Positions 1-9,357 are shown, counted from the stretch's first letter. The stretch is DNA of 60,756 nt from Verrucomicrobiia bacterium (GCA_019634625.1 JAHCBA010000040.1:1-60756), one strand, 5' to 3'. Notes: generated by a model from the sequence alone, not told the origin. Translations and numbers: made by a program.

Positions 1-385
1 GACTTTTCATCCGACCGCTGTTGCCTGGATTCAAGGTGTAGGTGACCTCGATGTTGCCGGGAAGTCCGCCGGCATAGGTGGCTTCCAGCATCAGGGCGGG
101 GATTGGAAGGCCGAAGGTCATCCACTGGTAGGAGAACCGGGCGGGATCGATGCCGGTGCCCGACCAGGCAAAGTGGATCTCCGACTGGTTCATGGGCTCA
201 GAGAAGATGAAGCTGAGAGTCGTCCCAGGAACCTGGAGTTGCTCGGTTGTGGGGCCGGCGAGCAACTCGGGTTGGGCCTGGGCGGAGAACGGGAGCCAGC
301 CGGCGAAGGCGACGAGGAGGCTCAGGAACGGCGTGTGGAATCGGGAAGACGTACGGATCCGTTGCACGGATCGAGAGGCGGCCAT
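1..385 (-). CDS. Secreted protein with SbsA-type Ig-like domain, 3' part cut by window edge
   Basis: Reading the minus strand from an ATG at 385 gives 128 residues that stay open to base 1, so the gene is truncated by the window. Residues 1-38 form a signal peptide: basic start (MAASRSVQRIR), hydrophobic core (FLSLLVAFAGWLPF) and an AQAQ cleavage region. The following segment, with FIFSEPMNQSEIHFAW, fits a bacterial SbsA-like Ig domain, where a conserved 'F S x P M' strand is usual; such domains are beta-sandwich modules of exported proteins. The full length and any downstream domain lie outside the window. It is transcribed divergently from the BrkB-family gene. Function beyond secretion is unknown. 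Confidence 0.6.
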   Translation of the reverse strand, partial: MAASRSVQRIRTSSRFHTPFLSLLVAFAGWLPFSAQAQPELLAGPTTEQLQVPGTTLSFIFSEPMNQSEIHFAWSGTGIDPARFSYQWMTFGLPIPALMLEATYAGGLPGNIEVTYTLNPGNSGRMKS

Positions 386-476
386 CGGGCATCGGATTTC
401 AACCAAAATCGAATCGGGTCCGGCCGGCGGGTCCGGCTGATTCGTCTGGTTTTGGGCGGGTGCCGGCTCCGCCGCT

Positions 477-501
477 ACAGCCCGCCGCGGGGATGCGCCG
501 G
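477..501 (+). repeat. 25-bp remnant matching the MITE-like element at 7881-8153
   Basis: Bases 477-501 match 8063-8087 inside the MITE-like element at 24 of 25 positions. Neither terminal inverted repeat is present here, so this looks like a decayed fragment or a shared core module. It lies in the 180-bp divergent intergenic region between the Ig-like gene and the BrkB-family gene. Confidence 0.45.
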
Positions 502-565
502 AGCGATGGAAAGGCGGGGTGTCGTGGCTGGTGCCGGAGAAAGGGATGCGCTAGGAGTGGGCCTC

Positions 566-2332
566 ATGTTCCAGCGGTTGCGACGGGAGGTCAGGACGCT
601 GCTCATTGAAGAGGAGCAGGGCGAGCAGCAGGGCAACGCGCCGTGGTGGCGGCAGGCGGTGCGGTTCTGGGTGATGGTGGGGCAGAGCTTCGTGGGCAAC
701 CGATGTCCGGTGCGGGCCACGGCGCTGGCCTACTCCTCGCTGCTGGCGTTCATCCCTCTTCTGGCGGTGGTGATCGGCATTTCGACCAGTTTGTTGAAGA
801 ACGATGAAGCCCGGATACGCGGCTGGATCGACGACGTGCTGGTCAACCTGGTGCCGCAGTTGATGAAGACCGAGGAGTTCGCCGATACGAAGGACACGGT
901 GGTGTCGTACATTCTCAGCACCATCGACAACGTGCAGAGCGGGACGTTGGGGACCACGGGCATGATCGCGTTGCTGGTGTTGATCCTGTTCATGCTGTCG
1001 CGGGTGGAGGAGACGATGAACGACATCTGGGGGGTGTCGCAGGGGCGGTCCTGGTACGCGCGACTGGTGAACTACTGGGCGGCCATCAGCCTGGGACCGG
1101 TGCTGATATTCGCGGCGATCGGGTTTTCCACGTCGCTGCGGCTGGGTCCCATCCGGCCGGGGAATCCCGAGTTCACCTCGGCGTCGCTGCGGGATGCGGC
1201 GTCGCTGGCGGCGCAGTTGAAGGCGCCGGACGACGCGGTATCGGCGTATCTGCGGGGGAGGTTGTCCCGGGAGACGGCGGGGGTGTTGGAGGGATGGAGT
1301 GGGGAGGGGCGGCTTCCGGAGGCATTGCGGGCGCAACTGGTGGCGGAGTTGAATGCGGTGGTGGCGGGGGACTCGATTTTCGAGAGCAACCGGTTTGCCG
1401 GGGTTCGGTTGCGGCCGGGGACCGAGCGGGCGGTGGGCGAGGCGGGGGTGGCAGTGGCGGAGGGGATCCCGGTGGCGCGACGGAACCGGTTGTTGCTGGA
1501 GGATGCGTATCCGGCCCAGGTGGTGCGAATGGACCGGAACTGGATCGAGCGGTTGCCGGTGGTGGGCACGATCCTGATCGCGCTGGTGCCCATCCCGCTG
1601 TTGGGCGGGGCGTGCGCGTTGTTTTATGCGCTGATGCCGAACACCCGGGTGCAGTGGCGGGCGGCGTTGGTGGGCGGGTTGGTGGCGGGGGTGTTGTGGT
1701 ATTTGAACAACGAGCTGGGGGTGCGTTTCGTGACCGAGGCAACCCGCAACCGGGCGATCTACAACAGCCTTGCCGCGGTGCCGGTGTTCATGGTGGGGCT
1801 CTATTTCTTCTGGATGCTGCTGCTTTTCGGGGCGCAGGTGGCCTACACCTTTCAGAACCGGCACAGCTACCTGGCGGCGCGGCGGGTGGACCGGGTCCAC
1901 CAGGCGGGACGGGAATTTGTGGCGTTGCGGATTCTGATCGAGACGGCGCGGGATTTTGTGCGCGGCGCGCCGCCGCCCTCGCTGGGGGTTCTTGCCGAAC
2001 GGCTCGAGGTTCCCGGTCAACTGGTGAGCCAGACCCTCGCTGTGCTGCGCAGGACGCGGTTGCTGGTGGAAGTGAACGGGGGCGAACCGGCGTATGTGCC
2101 GGGGCGCCCTTTGGAGACCATCCGGGTGGCCGACGTCCTGGAGGCGATGCGGCGGGGTCTGGGGAGCCAGTTTCCGACGAGGTCGGATGAGGGACGGAAG
2201 ATCGCCGAGGGGGTGTTGGCGGACGTGACGGAAGCGGAACAGGAGGCCGGAGGCCGGACCCTGGCGGAGTTGGTGGAGGGAATCGGGGCGCGGCGGGGAT
2301 CGGGCGGGGGACGGTTGGAGGGGGGGGCGTGA
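566..2332 (+). CDS. YihY/BrkB-family inner membrane protein with C-terminal winged-helix-like domain
   Basis: This 588-aa integral membrane protein belongs to the YihY/virulence factor BrkB family, formerly misnamed RNase BN; its transport role is not settled. Early residues carry the family signature region around RATALAYSSLLAFIPLLAVV, then a helix-rich core and a terminal membrane block around FMVGLYFFWMLLLFGAQVAY. Between the third and fourth membrane segments there is a large soluble insertion of about 130 residues, longer than in ordinary 280-430-aa members. The last 150 residues (FVALRILIETARDFV onward) look like a winged-helix domain, as seen in long family members. I place the start at the ATG at 566, preceded by GGAG; the reading frame is open further upstream but is low-quality there. 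It is divergent from the Ig-like gene. Confidence 0.8.
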   Translation: MFQRLRREVRTLLIEEEQGEQQGNAPWWRQAVRFWVMVGQSFVGNRCPVRATALAYSSLLAFIPLLAVVIGISTSLLKNDEARIRGWIDDVLVNLVPQLMKTEEFADTKDTVVSYILSTIDNVQSGTLGTTGMIALLVLILFMLSRVEETMNDIWGVSQGRSWYARLVNYWAAISLGPVLIFAAIGFSTSLRLGPIRPGNPEFTSASLRDAASLAAQLKAPDDAVSAYLRGRLSRETAGVLEGWSGEGRLPEALRAQLVAELNAVVAGDSIFESNRFAGVRLRPGTERAVGEAGVAVAEGIPVARRNRLLLEDAYPAQVVRMDRNWIERLPVVGTILIALVPIPLLGGACALFYALMPNTRVQWRAALVGGLVAGVLWYLNNELGVRFVTEATRNRAIYNSLAAVPVFMVGLYFFWMLLLFGAQVAYTFQNRHSYLAARRVDRVHQAGREFVALRILIETARDFVRGAPPPSLGVLAERLEVPGQLVSQTLAVLRRTRLLVEVNGGEPAYVPGRPLETIRVADVLEAMRRGLGSQFPTRSDEGRKIAEGVLADVTEAEQEAGGRTLAELVEGIGARRGSGGGRLEGGA

Positions 2333-2591
2333 AGGGCGTGAATTTCGCGCCTATTGCGTGGACGTCGCGCGACCGGGAGTCCCCATGAGCAGCGCGCTCC
2401 GTGGAGGAGGACAACGGCAGGCGCCGAGCCGGAGGCGTTCAGGGGAGTGGAGCATGCATCGAGGGTTCGCCTTCTGACGCCTGCGCTTCCAAGGAGTTAC
2501 GGTGGCGCATCTTCGGGGCGGGCGATGTCATCCCGGCGAAGAGGAAAAGCGGGTGGAAGGTCTGGCACGCGAACTGCGAGGGGGAAATCCG
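2333..2591. other. Intergenic region without recognised gene
   Basis: Between the BrkB-family stop and the promoter of the prepilin-like gene I see no convincing coding frame, RNA or repeat. Short open frames here have Arg/Gly-rich shadow-like composition. Confidence 0.4.
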
Positions 2592-2620
2592 TTGACACCC
2601 GGAAGGGGGTCTCCTAAAAA
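2592..2620 (+). promoter_or_regulatory. Candidate sigma-70-type promoter of prepilin-like gene
   Basis: A perfect TTGACA at 2592-2597 is followed after 17 bp by TAAAAA at 2615-2620 (4 of 6 matches to TATAAT). It ends 27 bp upstream of the ATG at 2648. The spacing is ideal and the A-rich -10 stands out in GC-rich DNA. No experimental support. Confidence 0.45.
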
Positions 2621-2647
2621 CCCCGCACCGCTTAACCATATTTGCCA

Positions 2648-3397
2648 ATGAACTCACTCCGTCAGCGCGCCAAGCGCGCATTCACCCTGATCGAGCTTCT
2701 GGTCGTCATCGCCATCATCGCGATTCTGGCCAGCATGCTCCTCCCCGCGCTCGCCAAGGCGAAAGCCAAGGCCGTGCGGATCAAGTGCGTCAACAACCTC
2801 AAGCAGATCGGTCTGGCGTTCCGCGTGTTCGGCACCGACAACGGGGATCGCTACCCGATGCAGGTGTCCACCAACGAAGGTGGCTCGGCGGACTGGTTGC
2901 CCGTCGCTGCGACGGGGGGTGCTGAGTTCACTTGGCGTCACTTCTGGGTGATGTCCAACGAGCTGACCACGCCTCGTATTTTGATCAGCCCGGCCGACTC
3001 CGACCGGTACGACGCCACGAACTTCACGGACATGGCCGTGAACAACAAGGCAAAGACTCGGTCCATCAGCTATGGCGTGGGGATCAACGCCGACGAGACC
3101 CGGCCGCAGATGATTCTGTCCGCCACCCGCTCGATCACATGGGATGGCCAGACGCCGTTTGCGTACAACAGTGCCAAGTCGGTCCGCGGCAACATCCCGA
3201 CGCTCAACGCGGCGCAACAGGGCAAGGTCAAGACCCTGCAGTGGGACGAGAAGGCGATGCACCAGAACGCGGGCAACGCGGCCCTGTCGGACGGCTCGGT
3301 GCAGCAGCTCACCTCCGCCCGTCTCCGCGAGACGATCCTGAACTCGGGCGACACCGACAACAACTACTCGCAGCCCGGCAAGAACGCGGCGCAGTAA
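2648..3397 (+). CDS. Prepilin-type N-terminal cleavage/methylation protein (orphan pseudopilin-like, DUF1559-like)
   Basis: This 249-aa protein starts with a short basic leader ([11 protein letters not shown]) and the class III signal [20 protein letters not shown], which a prepilin peptidase would cleave before F and methylate. The remainder is an extracytoplasmic domain ending in the family's short 'H...N...DG' signature ([18 protein letters not shown]). Such proteins occur in many copies in Planctomycetes and Verrucomicrobia and resemble GspG/GspH pseudopilins, but no secretion genes adjoin this one. I chose ATG 2648; a TTG two codons upstream (2642) is possible. It has its own promoter and terminator, so it is probably monocistronic. 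Specific role unknown. Confidence 0.85.
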   Translation: MNSLRQRAKRAFTLIELLVVIAIIAILASMLLPALAKAKAKAVRIKCVNNLKQIGLAFRVFGTDNGDRYPMQVSTNEGGSADWLPVAATGGAEFTWRHFWVMSNELTTPRILISPADSDRYDATNFTDMAVNNKAKTRSISYGVGINADETRPQMILSATRSITWDGQTPFAYNSAKSVRGNIPTLNAAQQGKVKTLQWDEKAMHQNAGNAALSDGSVQQLTSARLRETILNSGDTDNNYSQPGKNAAQ

Positions 3398-3446
3398 GAT
3401 TCGGTTTCGAGGAACGCTTACAGCAGTCCTACATCACCACCCAGAG

Positions 3447-3478
3447 AGCGCCCCGGACAGCCGGGGCGCTTTTTTTTG
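3447..3478 (+). terminator. Rho-independent terminator after prepilin-like gene
   Basis: A perfect 10-bp GC-rich stem (3447-3456 with 3461-3470), loop ACAG, followed by eight T residues. It lies 50 bp past the prepilin stop. Confidence 0.9.
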
Positions 3479-3938
3479 TCGCGGTGAGGATGATGAAAAT
3501 AATAGGTCAGGCTCAAAGATGATGACGCGGGGCTTCATTCGAAAATGCGCATTTCAGGGACTCGTGGCGGACGGTAAACAAAAACAAACCTGACGATTTG
3601 TCGCCTTCTACCAGGAGGGATTGCGTGGGGGAGCCAAGGAACATCCTGCGGATCCCAGTGGATGTTCCAACGACGGCATGGAGGGGGGCCTCTTGATCTC
3701 AAATCCGATTCGCGGATTTCTTCTAATATCTTTATAGCGTACTACTTATAGTTTGAATATGCCTTCAGTGGCGGGGGGGGGCCTGCCGATAGCCAGAGTG
3801 GTGAAATGGCGGATCGCCCCGGCGGCGCCGCACCCGGGTGCGGCATTGGGAGGCTGGTGGCGATGGAGGTTCAACTTCGGGTCGGCCCCATTCAGGCGGC
3901 GGGTGGCTTCTTCTTCTGATATTGCGAAAGGACTGCGT
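3479..3938. other. AT-richer intergenic region with small inverted repeats
   Basis: This 460-bp stretch contains a palindrome AAATGCGCATTT near 3545 and a 7-bp stem AAATCCG/CGGATTT around 3700-3720, followed by AT-rich DNA (TAATATCTTTATAGCG) that probably carries the promoter for the beta-helix gene. An in-frame upstream extension of that gene (from about 3753) exists but has no signal-peptide or family character, so I treat it as untranslated. Confidence 0.4.
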
Positions 3939-6900
3939 ATGAACTCCTCTGGCTGCGTTTCGGATCGGCAGGGTTTGTTGACGAGTGGGGCAGGTGGAAG
4001 CTCCGGGGGTGCGGCGTCCGGGTCGAAGCGGGGAGGGTTGGCGTGGGTCTGGGGACTGGTTGGGATCCTGGGCCTGGGGTGGACCGCAGGCGCGGCCGAG
4101 GTGGCGGGGACGATTGCGTCCGCGACCACATGGCGGGCCGCGGACGGGCCGATTGAGGTGACGGGTGCGCTGACGGTGGCGGAAGGGGCGGTGCTGACGG
4201 TGGAAGCGGGGACGACGGTGCGATTCCGGCAGTACACCATGCTGGTGGTGCGGGGGCGGTTGGAAGCGGTGGGCACGGAGGCCGAGCCGGTACGGTTCGA
4301 GGGGACGCAGGCGTTGGCTGGTTGGTGGCGGGGGATTCAACTGTGGGAGGGCGGGTCGGCGCTGTTGGAAGGATGCCGGGTGGCGCACTCGGGTTACTGG
4401 GACGGGGTGGGAGTCATGCAGGCGGGGAGTGGGGCGCTGACGTTGCGGCGGACGGTCGTGGAGGAGGTTGCGGGCGACGGACTGAGGCTGGGTGCGGGGT
4501 ACGGGGCGCTGGTCTCGGGAGAGAACCTGTTCCGGAACAACGTGCGCGGGGTTCGATTGGGAACGGGGGCGTCGTGGGACGATGTCACGTCCACGTTTGC
4601 CGGGAACCAGGTGGATGTGCATGTGGACGGGGGCGGGTTGGACGGGGAGGTGGTGTGGGGACTGAACGCGGCGTACTCGCTGTATCTGGCGGGTGGCGTG
4701 ACGGTGGGGGAGGGGGCGCGGTTGACGGTTCGGGCGGGGACGGTGGTGAAGTTCGGGCAGTACGGAGCGATGTGGGTGGATGGTCTCCTGGAGGCGCGGG
4801 GCACGGAGGAACGGCCCATCCGGATGACCGACTGGCGGGACGACACGGTGGGGGGGGATGCGAACGGGGATGGGAACGCCACGACGCCGGGGCCGGGTTG
4901 GTGGCGGGCGTTGTTTGTTCGGAACAACGGTTCCGCGGTCCTGACGCACGGGAGCCTGCGTTACGCGGGGTACTGGGACGGGGCGGGGCTGCACAAGAGC
5001 GGCGCGGGCACGCTGACCCTGGACCGGTGGGAAGTGGGGCAGGTGGGGGGGCACGGGATGCGGGTGGATGGGAGCACGGGGGCCACGGGCATTGGGAACA
5101 CGACGTTCACGGGGAACACGCAGTCGGGTCTCCATGTGAAGGCCAGCGACGTGACGGCGGCGGGCTGCACATTTGCCGGCAACGGGCACTACGGGGTTCT
5201 TCAGGAGGCATCCGACGGGTTGGATAATGCGTTGCAGACCTTTGGGGAGAACGGGCTGGGGAGTGTGGGGGTGCAGGGGGGAACGATGGGGCGGGATGTG
5301 ACCTGGGCACGGGGGGGAGGGGCGGGATTTGTCATTGCGGCGCTGGGGACGATCACGGTGCCGGAGGGGCGAACGTTGACAGTCCTCCCCGGGGTGGAGG
5401 TGCGGTTTGCGCCGTACACCGGGTTGCGGGTGGAAGGCGGGCTGACCGCAGTGGGCACGGGAGGGGAACGGATCGCGTTTGTGGGGCGTGAGGCGACGGC
5501 GGGTTGGTGGCGTGGCATGGCGTTGGCCGGGGCGCAGGCGTCGCGGCTCGAGCATTGTGACGTGGCGCACGGCGGCTATTGGGACGGGGTGGGGATTGCG
5601 GTGACGGGAGCGGGGGCATTGACCTTGCGCGACACGGTGTTGCGGGACCACGGCGGGGACGGGTTGCGGTTGCCGGCGGGGTATGGGTTGCTGGATTCGG
5701 CGCGCAACACCTTTCGGAAATGCGTGCGCGGGGTGCGGTTGGGGCTGGGCGCCTCGTGGAGGGATCAGACTTCCGCGTTCCTGGGGAACAACGTCGATCT
5801 CCAGGTCGAGGCCGGGACGTTGACGGGGCCGGTGGTGTGGGGATTGCAGCCGGAGCGGTCGATGCATGTGAGCGGCAGCATCACGGTGGGGGAGGCGGCG
5901 CGGTTGACCGTCCTGCCCGGGACGGTGTTGAAGTTTGCCACGTACACGGGGCTTTGGGTGGACGGGCAGCTGGAGGCGCGGGGCCGTGCGACGCTGCCGA
6001 TCCATTTCACGGATTGGCGCGACGACACGGCGGGGGGGGATGCCAACGGGGACGGGGCCGGGACCTTGCCGGCGCCGGGGAACTGGCGGGGCGTGTTCGT
6101 TCGGAACGCGGGTTCCGCCGACCTCGAGCACGCGACCCTGCAGTACTCCGGGTACTGGGATTCGGTCGGCCTGCAGAAGACGGGGACCGGGGACCTGACG
6201 CTCCGGGCCGTGGCGGTTCGGAAGGTGGCGGGCGACGGGGTGCGGGTGGATGGAAGCGGTGGGACGGTGCGGTTGGAGGGATGCGAACTGACGGACAACC
6301 GCGTTGGGCTGATGGTTCGAAACCGGGAGGTGCCGCTGGTGCTGGGTCCGTGTGGGATCTGGGGCAACACCGAGTTTGGCGTGCGGAATCAGGGTCCGGC
6401 CGAAGTGGATGCCCGGAGCGCGTGGTGGGGGGATCCCACGGGTCCGCGCCATGCGGCCCTCAATCCGGGCGGTCTGGGGAATGCGGTGAGCGACCGGGTC
6501 TGGTTCGAGCCATGGCGGTTGGAGTGGACGGACGATCCTGGGGAACGGCCGGCGATCGAGGCCGGGCCGTCACTGCGGGAGGCGCGGATGGGACACCACG
6601 TGGCGACGTTGGATGACGGGAGGGTCATGGTGTTTGGGGGGCATGGGACGGGGTTCCGTGCGTTGAGCAGTGCGGAGTCGTTTTTGCCGGGCGCCGGCGA
6701 GGTGTTGGTGCAGGGGATGCGGCACAGCCACGACATGGCGGTCTTTGCGCGGTTGGCGGATGGCCGGTGGCTGTTGGCGGGCGGGAGCGCGGACCTGGGG
6801 ATTCCGCGGTATGCCGCGGCCGAGGTGTTTGATCCGGTCTCCGGCGGATTCGCGTCGGTTGGGGACCTGGTGCGGTTTCGGAGCGGGGCTGGATCGGCGG

Positions 6901-7880
6901 CCTTGAAGGACGGGCGGGTATTGGTGGCGGGGGCCTGGTGGACGCATAACGACGCGCACACCCGGGCGGAGTGGTTCGATCCGGGCGCGGGCGGGTTCGT
7001 GCCAGCCGGCGCGTTGAACCATCCGCGGGCGTATCCGGTCGTGCTGCCCACGGCGGATGGGGGTGCGGTGGTGCTGGGAGGGACGGGGGTGCAGGGGGGC
7101 GCGATGGTGACCGCGGTGGAGCGGTTCGATCCGGAAACGGGCGGGTTTGAGGTGGTGCGCGCGGAGCTATTTGAAGGGGAGGCGGGATGGGGACTGACGC
7201 AGGATACGCGGGCGATTGTGGATCAGCGGATGGAGGACGGCCGGTATCTGCTCCTGGCGCGCCGGACCGAGGGGGGGGTGACGCGGCACCGGTTGTTCAC
7301 GTTTGATCCGGCGCATGCGACGGTAGTGCCGGTGGCGACCGAGCCCGGGTTGCCCGACAGCACGGAGGCCTCGTTGTGGCCGCCGGTGTTGGATCGCGGG
7401 CGCGGGGTGGCGCACCTGCTGGCACAGGTCAGCGGGGTGGCGGGAACGTCGATCCGGCTGTTGAGCGTCCGGCTGGCGGACTGGAGCTGGACCGACTCGA
7501 TTGGCACGCAGCCGATCGAGCCGGCGTATGTGCTTTCGGGCGTGGGGATCGCGATGTTGTCGGATGGGCGGCTGTGGGTGACGGGTGGATCGGAGGATGG
7601 CAGTAATTTCCGGCCGGTGGCGCACACCTTCTTCCTCACGCCCCGGGGGGTGGGTCCGGTCGGGGTGCCTGCCTTGCGAGTCACCCGGGAGGGGCCGGGC
7701 CGGGTTTGGATCGACTGGGAGAATGCGGGTGGGGCGTACGTGCTGGAATCCTCGACGGATTGCGAGCGATGGACCCCTGTGTTGGCCGACCCGGTGGCGG
7801 CGGAGGGGAGGATGGGGGTGACGGTGGACACGGAGGGTGCGGTACGTGTGTACCGGCTCCGGTCCGCCACGGCTCGCTAA
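3939..7880 (+). CDS. Large secreted right-handed beta-helix protein fused to a Kelch-like propeller
   Basis: The 1313-aa product begins at ATG 3939 with an AAAGGA Shine-Dalgarno sequence nearby. A Ser/Gly-rich leader precedes a hydrophobic segment (LAWVWGLVGILGLGWTAGAAE) that fits a long signal peptide. From about residue 50 to 870 there are two successive copies of a roughly 400-residue beta-helix unit, each with marker strings such as GWWRG, SGYWDGVG or GGYWDGVG, and VRGVRLG.GASW. About residues 880-1230 show Kelch-like blades (MGHHVATLDDGRVMVFGGHG, then DGRVLVAGAWW and LSDGRLWVTGGS). The last 70 residues form a small beta-rich tail (YVLESSTDCERWTPV) common at the end of verrucomicrobial exported proteins. 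Probably a surface or secreted carbohydrate-binding or structural protein; no catalytic residues recognised. Confidence 0.75.
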   Translation: MNSSGCVSDRQGLLTSGAGGSSGGAASGSKRGGLAWVWGLVGILGLGWTAGAAEVAGTIASATTWRAADGPIEVTGALTVAEGAVLTVEAGTTVRFRQYTMLVVRGRLEAVGTEAEPVRFEGTQALAGWWRGIQLWEGGSALLEGCRVAHSGYWDGVGVMQAGSGALTLRRTVVEEVAGDGLRLGAGYGALVSGENLFRNNVRGVRLGTGASWDDVTSTFAGNQVDVHVDGGGLDGEVVWGLNAAYSLYLAGGVTVGEGARLTVRAGTVVKFGQYGAMWVDGLLEARGTEERPIRMTDWRDDTVGGDANGDGNATTPGPGWWRALFVRNNGSAVLTHGSLRYAGYWDGAGLHKSGAGTLTLDRWEVGQVGGHGMRVDGSTGATGIGNTTFTGNTQSGLHVKASDVTAAGCTFAGNGHYGVLQEASDGLDNALQTFGENGLGSVGVQGGTMGRDVTWARGGGAGFVIAALGTITVPEGRTLTVLPGVEVRFAPYTGLRVEGGLTAVGTGGERIAFVGREATAGWWRGMALAGAQASRLEHCDVAHGGYWDGVGIAVTGAGALTLRDTVLRDHGGDGLRLPAGYGLLDSARNTFRKCVRGVRLGLGASWRDQTSAFLGNNVDLQVEAGTLTGPVVWGLQPERSMHVSGSITVGEAARLTVLPGTVLKFATYTGLWVDGQLEARGRATLPIHFTDWRDDTAGGDANGDGAGTLPAPGNWRGVFVRNAGSADLEHATLQYSGYWDSVGLQKTGTGDLTLRAVAVRKVAGDGVRVDGSGGTVRLEGCELTDNRVGLMVRNREVPLVLGPCGIWGNTEFGVRNQGPAEVDARSAWWGDPTGPRHAALNPGGLGNAVSDRVWFEPWRLEWTDDPGERPAIEAGPSLREARMGHHVATLDDGRVMVFGGHGTGFRALSSAESFLPGAGEVLVQGMRHSHDMAVFARLADGRWLLAGGSADLGIPRYAAAEVFDPVSGGFASVGDLVRFRSGAGSAALKDGRVLVAGAWWTHNDAHTRAEWFDPGAGGFVPAGALNHPRAYPVVLPTADGGAVVLGGTGVQGGAMVTAVERFDPETGGFEVVRAELFEGEAGWGLTQDTRAIVDQRMEDGRYLLLARRTEGGVTRHRLFTFDPAHATVVPVATEPGLPDSTEASLWPPVLDRGRGVAHLLAQVSGVAGTSIRLLSVRLADWSWTDSIGTQPIEPAYVLSGVGIAMLSDGRLWVTGGSEDGSNFRPVAHTFFLTPRGVGPVGVPALRVTREGPGRVWIDWENAGGAYVLESSTDCERWTPVLADPVAAEGRMGVTVDTEGAVRVYRLRSATAR

Positions 7881-8153
7881 GAGCCTGTCTGAAAACTGGA
7901 AGGGGCCCTGTTGTCGCGGAAAAGGCCGGATGACGAGGCGCGAGGAGGGAGCCTGCCCGCCAGCGGTCTGTGACCGAGGAGCAACGAAGCCAGCCGGCCT
8001 TTTCCGCGACAACCCTTCGGGCGACGGTCCTTTCGGCCTGGGCCTGCGTTGGCTCGACCGTGACAGCCCGCTGCGGGGATGCGCCGGCCTCGCCGCCTTG
8101 GCCCAGGCCAAAACCCCTCGTCGCAGGGCCCCTTCCAGTCTTCAGACAGGCTC
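7881..8153. mobile_element. 273-bp MITE-like non-coding element with 30-bp terminal inverted repeats
   Basis: Bases 7881-7910 and 8124-8153 are inverted repeats matching at 29 of 30 positions. A second, perfect 19-bp inverted repeat lies inside (7911-7929 with 7994-8012). No transposase is encoded. The element starts directly after the TAA of the beta-helix gene and ends 21 bp before the stop of the convergent prepilin-like gene. I see no clear target-site duplication. A 25-bp piece recurs at 477-501. Confidence 0.7.
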
Positions 8154-8174
8154 CAAGCCGCGGCCAGGCCCGGA

Positions 8175-8984
8175 TCAGGGGAGGTGCGGGGTGTTGTCGC
8201 GGTTCCAGCGTCGGGCGACGCGCTCGCGGGCGCCGCGGTCGCGGTGAAGTTGGGCGGCGAGGTCGAGGCGGCGTTCGCTGGTCACGTGGCCGTCGCAGAA
8301 GAGGATATTGGCGCGCTGGTTGTGATGATCGAGGGGCCACTGACGTTCCTCGTACATACCGATGAAGCCGCTCCAGTCGCGGTCGCCGCGGCGTTTGAGG
8401 TCCCAGTTGCTGTCGCCGAGGGCGATCATGTCGGTGGGATTGCGGACGGCGGACGGTTTGGTTTCGCCATAGACGGGGTCGCCCTTGTACACGCCGAGGC
8501 CCTGGTTGGGAACGAGACCGGCGTAGGCGCCCCAGACATTGTAGCCGTAGCTCATGAAGCGGGTGCCGCCGGGGACGAGACGGATCTCATCGGCGAGGTA
8601 GCCGTCGGAGGCGGGGAGCCCGCTGCCGAAGGTGACCTTCCATTGGGCCTCCTCGGGGGCGGACGGGCATTTGAAGAGATCCACGCCACGGCCGGACCCG
8701 ATGTGTTCCCGCAGTTGGGAGGGCCAGATCCAGGAGGCATCGCGGGGATCGATGCCGACCGGATAGTGGCCGTGGTCATCGGAGAAGGTGAAGAGGGCGA
8801 TGCCCATCTGGCGGAGGTTGCCGATGCACTTGACGGATTTGGCCTTGGCCTTGGCGCGGCCGAGGGCGGGGAGGAGCATGCTGGCGAGGATGGCGATGAT
8901 CGCGATGACGACGAGGAGTTCGATGAGCGTGAAGGCCGGGGAGGCGCGGCGCGGCAGGCTGGGGTGGGATGAAGAGGGGCTCAT
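8175..8984 (-). CDS. Prepilin-type N-terminal cleavage/methylation protein (second copy)
   Basis: A 269-aa orphan pseudopilin-like protein. Its 17-residue leader ends in an Ala before the same [20 protein letters not shown] segment as the gene at 2648, followed by LPALGRAKAKAKSVKCIGNLRQMG. Near the C terminus, WPLDHHNQRANILFCDGHV carries the H...DG signature. The first 60 residues are nearly identical to the other two copies in the window while the exported domains diverge, which is typical of this expanded family. The ATG at 8984 is the only good start. The gene converges on the beta-helix gene with the MITE-like element between them, and an interspersed repeat lies 45 bp upstream of its start. 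Confidence 0.85.
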   Translation of the reverse strand: MSPSSSHPSLPRRASPAFTLIELLVVIAIIAILASMLLPALGRAKAKAKSVKCIGNLRQMGIALFTFSDDHGHYPVGIDPRDASWIWPSQLREHIGSGRGVDLFKCPSAPEEAQWKVTFGSGLPASDGYLADEIRLVPGGTRFMSYGYNVWGAYAGLVPNQGLGVYKGDPVYGETKPSAVRNPTDMIALGDSNWDLKRRGDRDWSGFIGMYEERQWPLDHHNQRANILFCDGHVTSERRLDLAAQLHRDRGARERVARRWNRDNTPHLP

Positions 8985-9028
8985 GGCTGGGATGAGACCG
9001 GGCGGGGGGAAAGGTCGTCAAGCGGCAC

Positions 9029-9104
9029 TTCGGAGGGCCGGGTTCCACGAGGCTGCAAGGGTGTGGAGCGTTGGGTTGAGGACTCGCAGAGTTCGTCCCT
9101 CCGG
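9029..9104. repeat. Interspersed repeat family A, copy 1
   Basis: This roughly 76-bp sequence recurs with few mismatches at 48929-49004, and its second half again at 49394-49434. Shared core: GAGGACTCGC-GAG-TCGTCCCTCC. It lies in the 373-bp gap between the prepilin-like gene and nuoH; the rest of that gap shows nothing recognisable. Confidence 0.75.
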
Positions 9105-9357
9105 CTCGCTGCCGCCTGACCCACGACTCCGGGATGCACGGGAACGGCAGGGATTACGAAAATGTTCTTCTCGATGGGAGGGGGATCATTGGAGAGTGGG
9201 TGCGCCGGTGATTGGAGTTCGAGACCCGTGAGGAGACGCATGGAAGTCGAGACGCAGACCAGACCAGGGGATGGCACCGAGGGGATGCGCGCGGCAGATC
9301 GGTGGCCGGGGAGCGGTGGCCCGGGTGGAAGCGCGCGTGGCGCGGTCGGAACGGGCC

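Noticed and set aside
551-2020. A 489-codon open frame on the minus strand across the BrkB-family gene
   Set aside because: Its composition (Arg, His, Pro, Gln-rich) is that of an antisense shadow in GC-rich DNA. The plus strand encodes a recognisable family.
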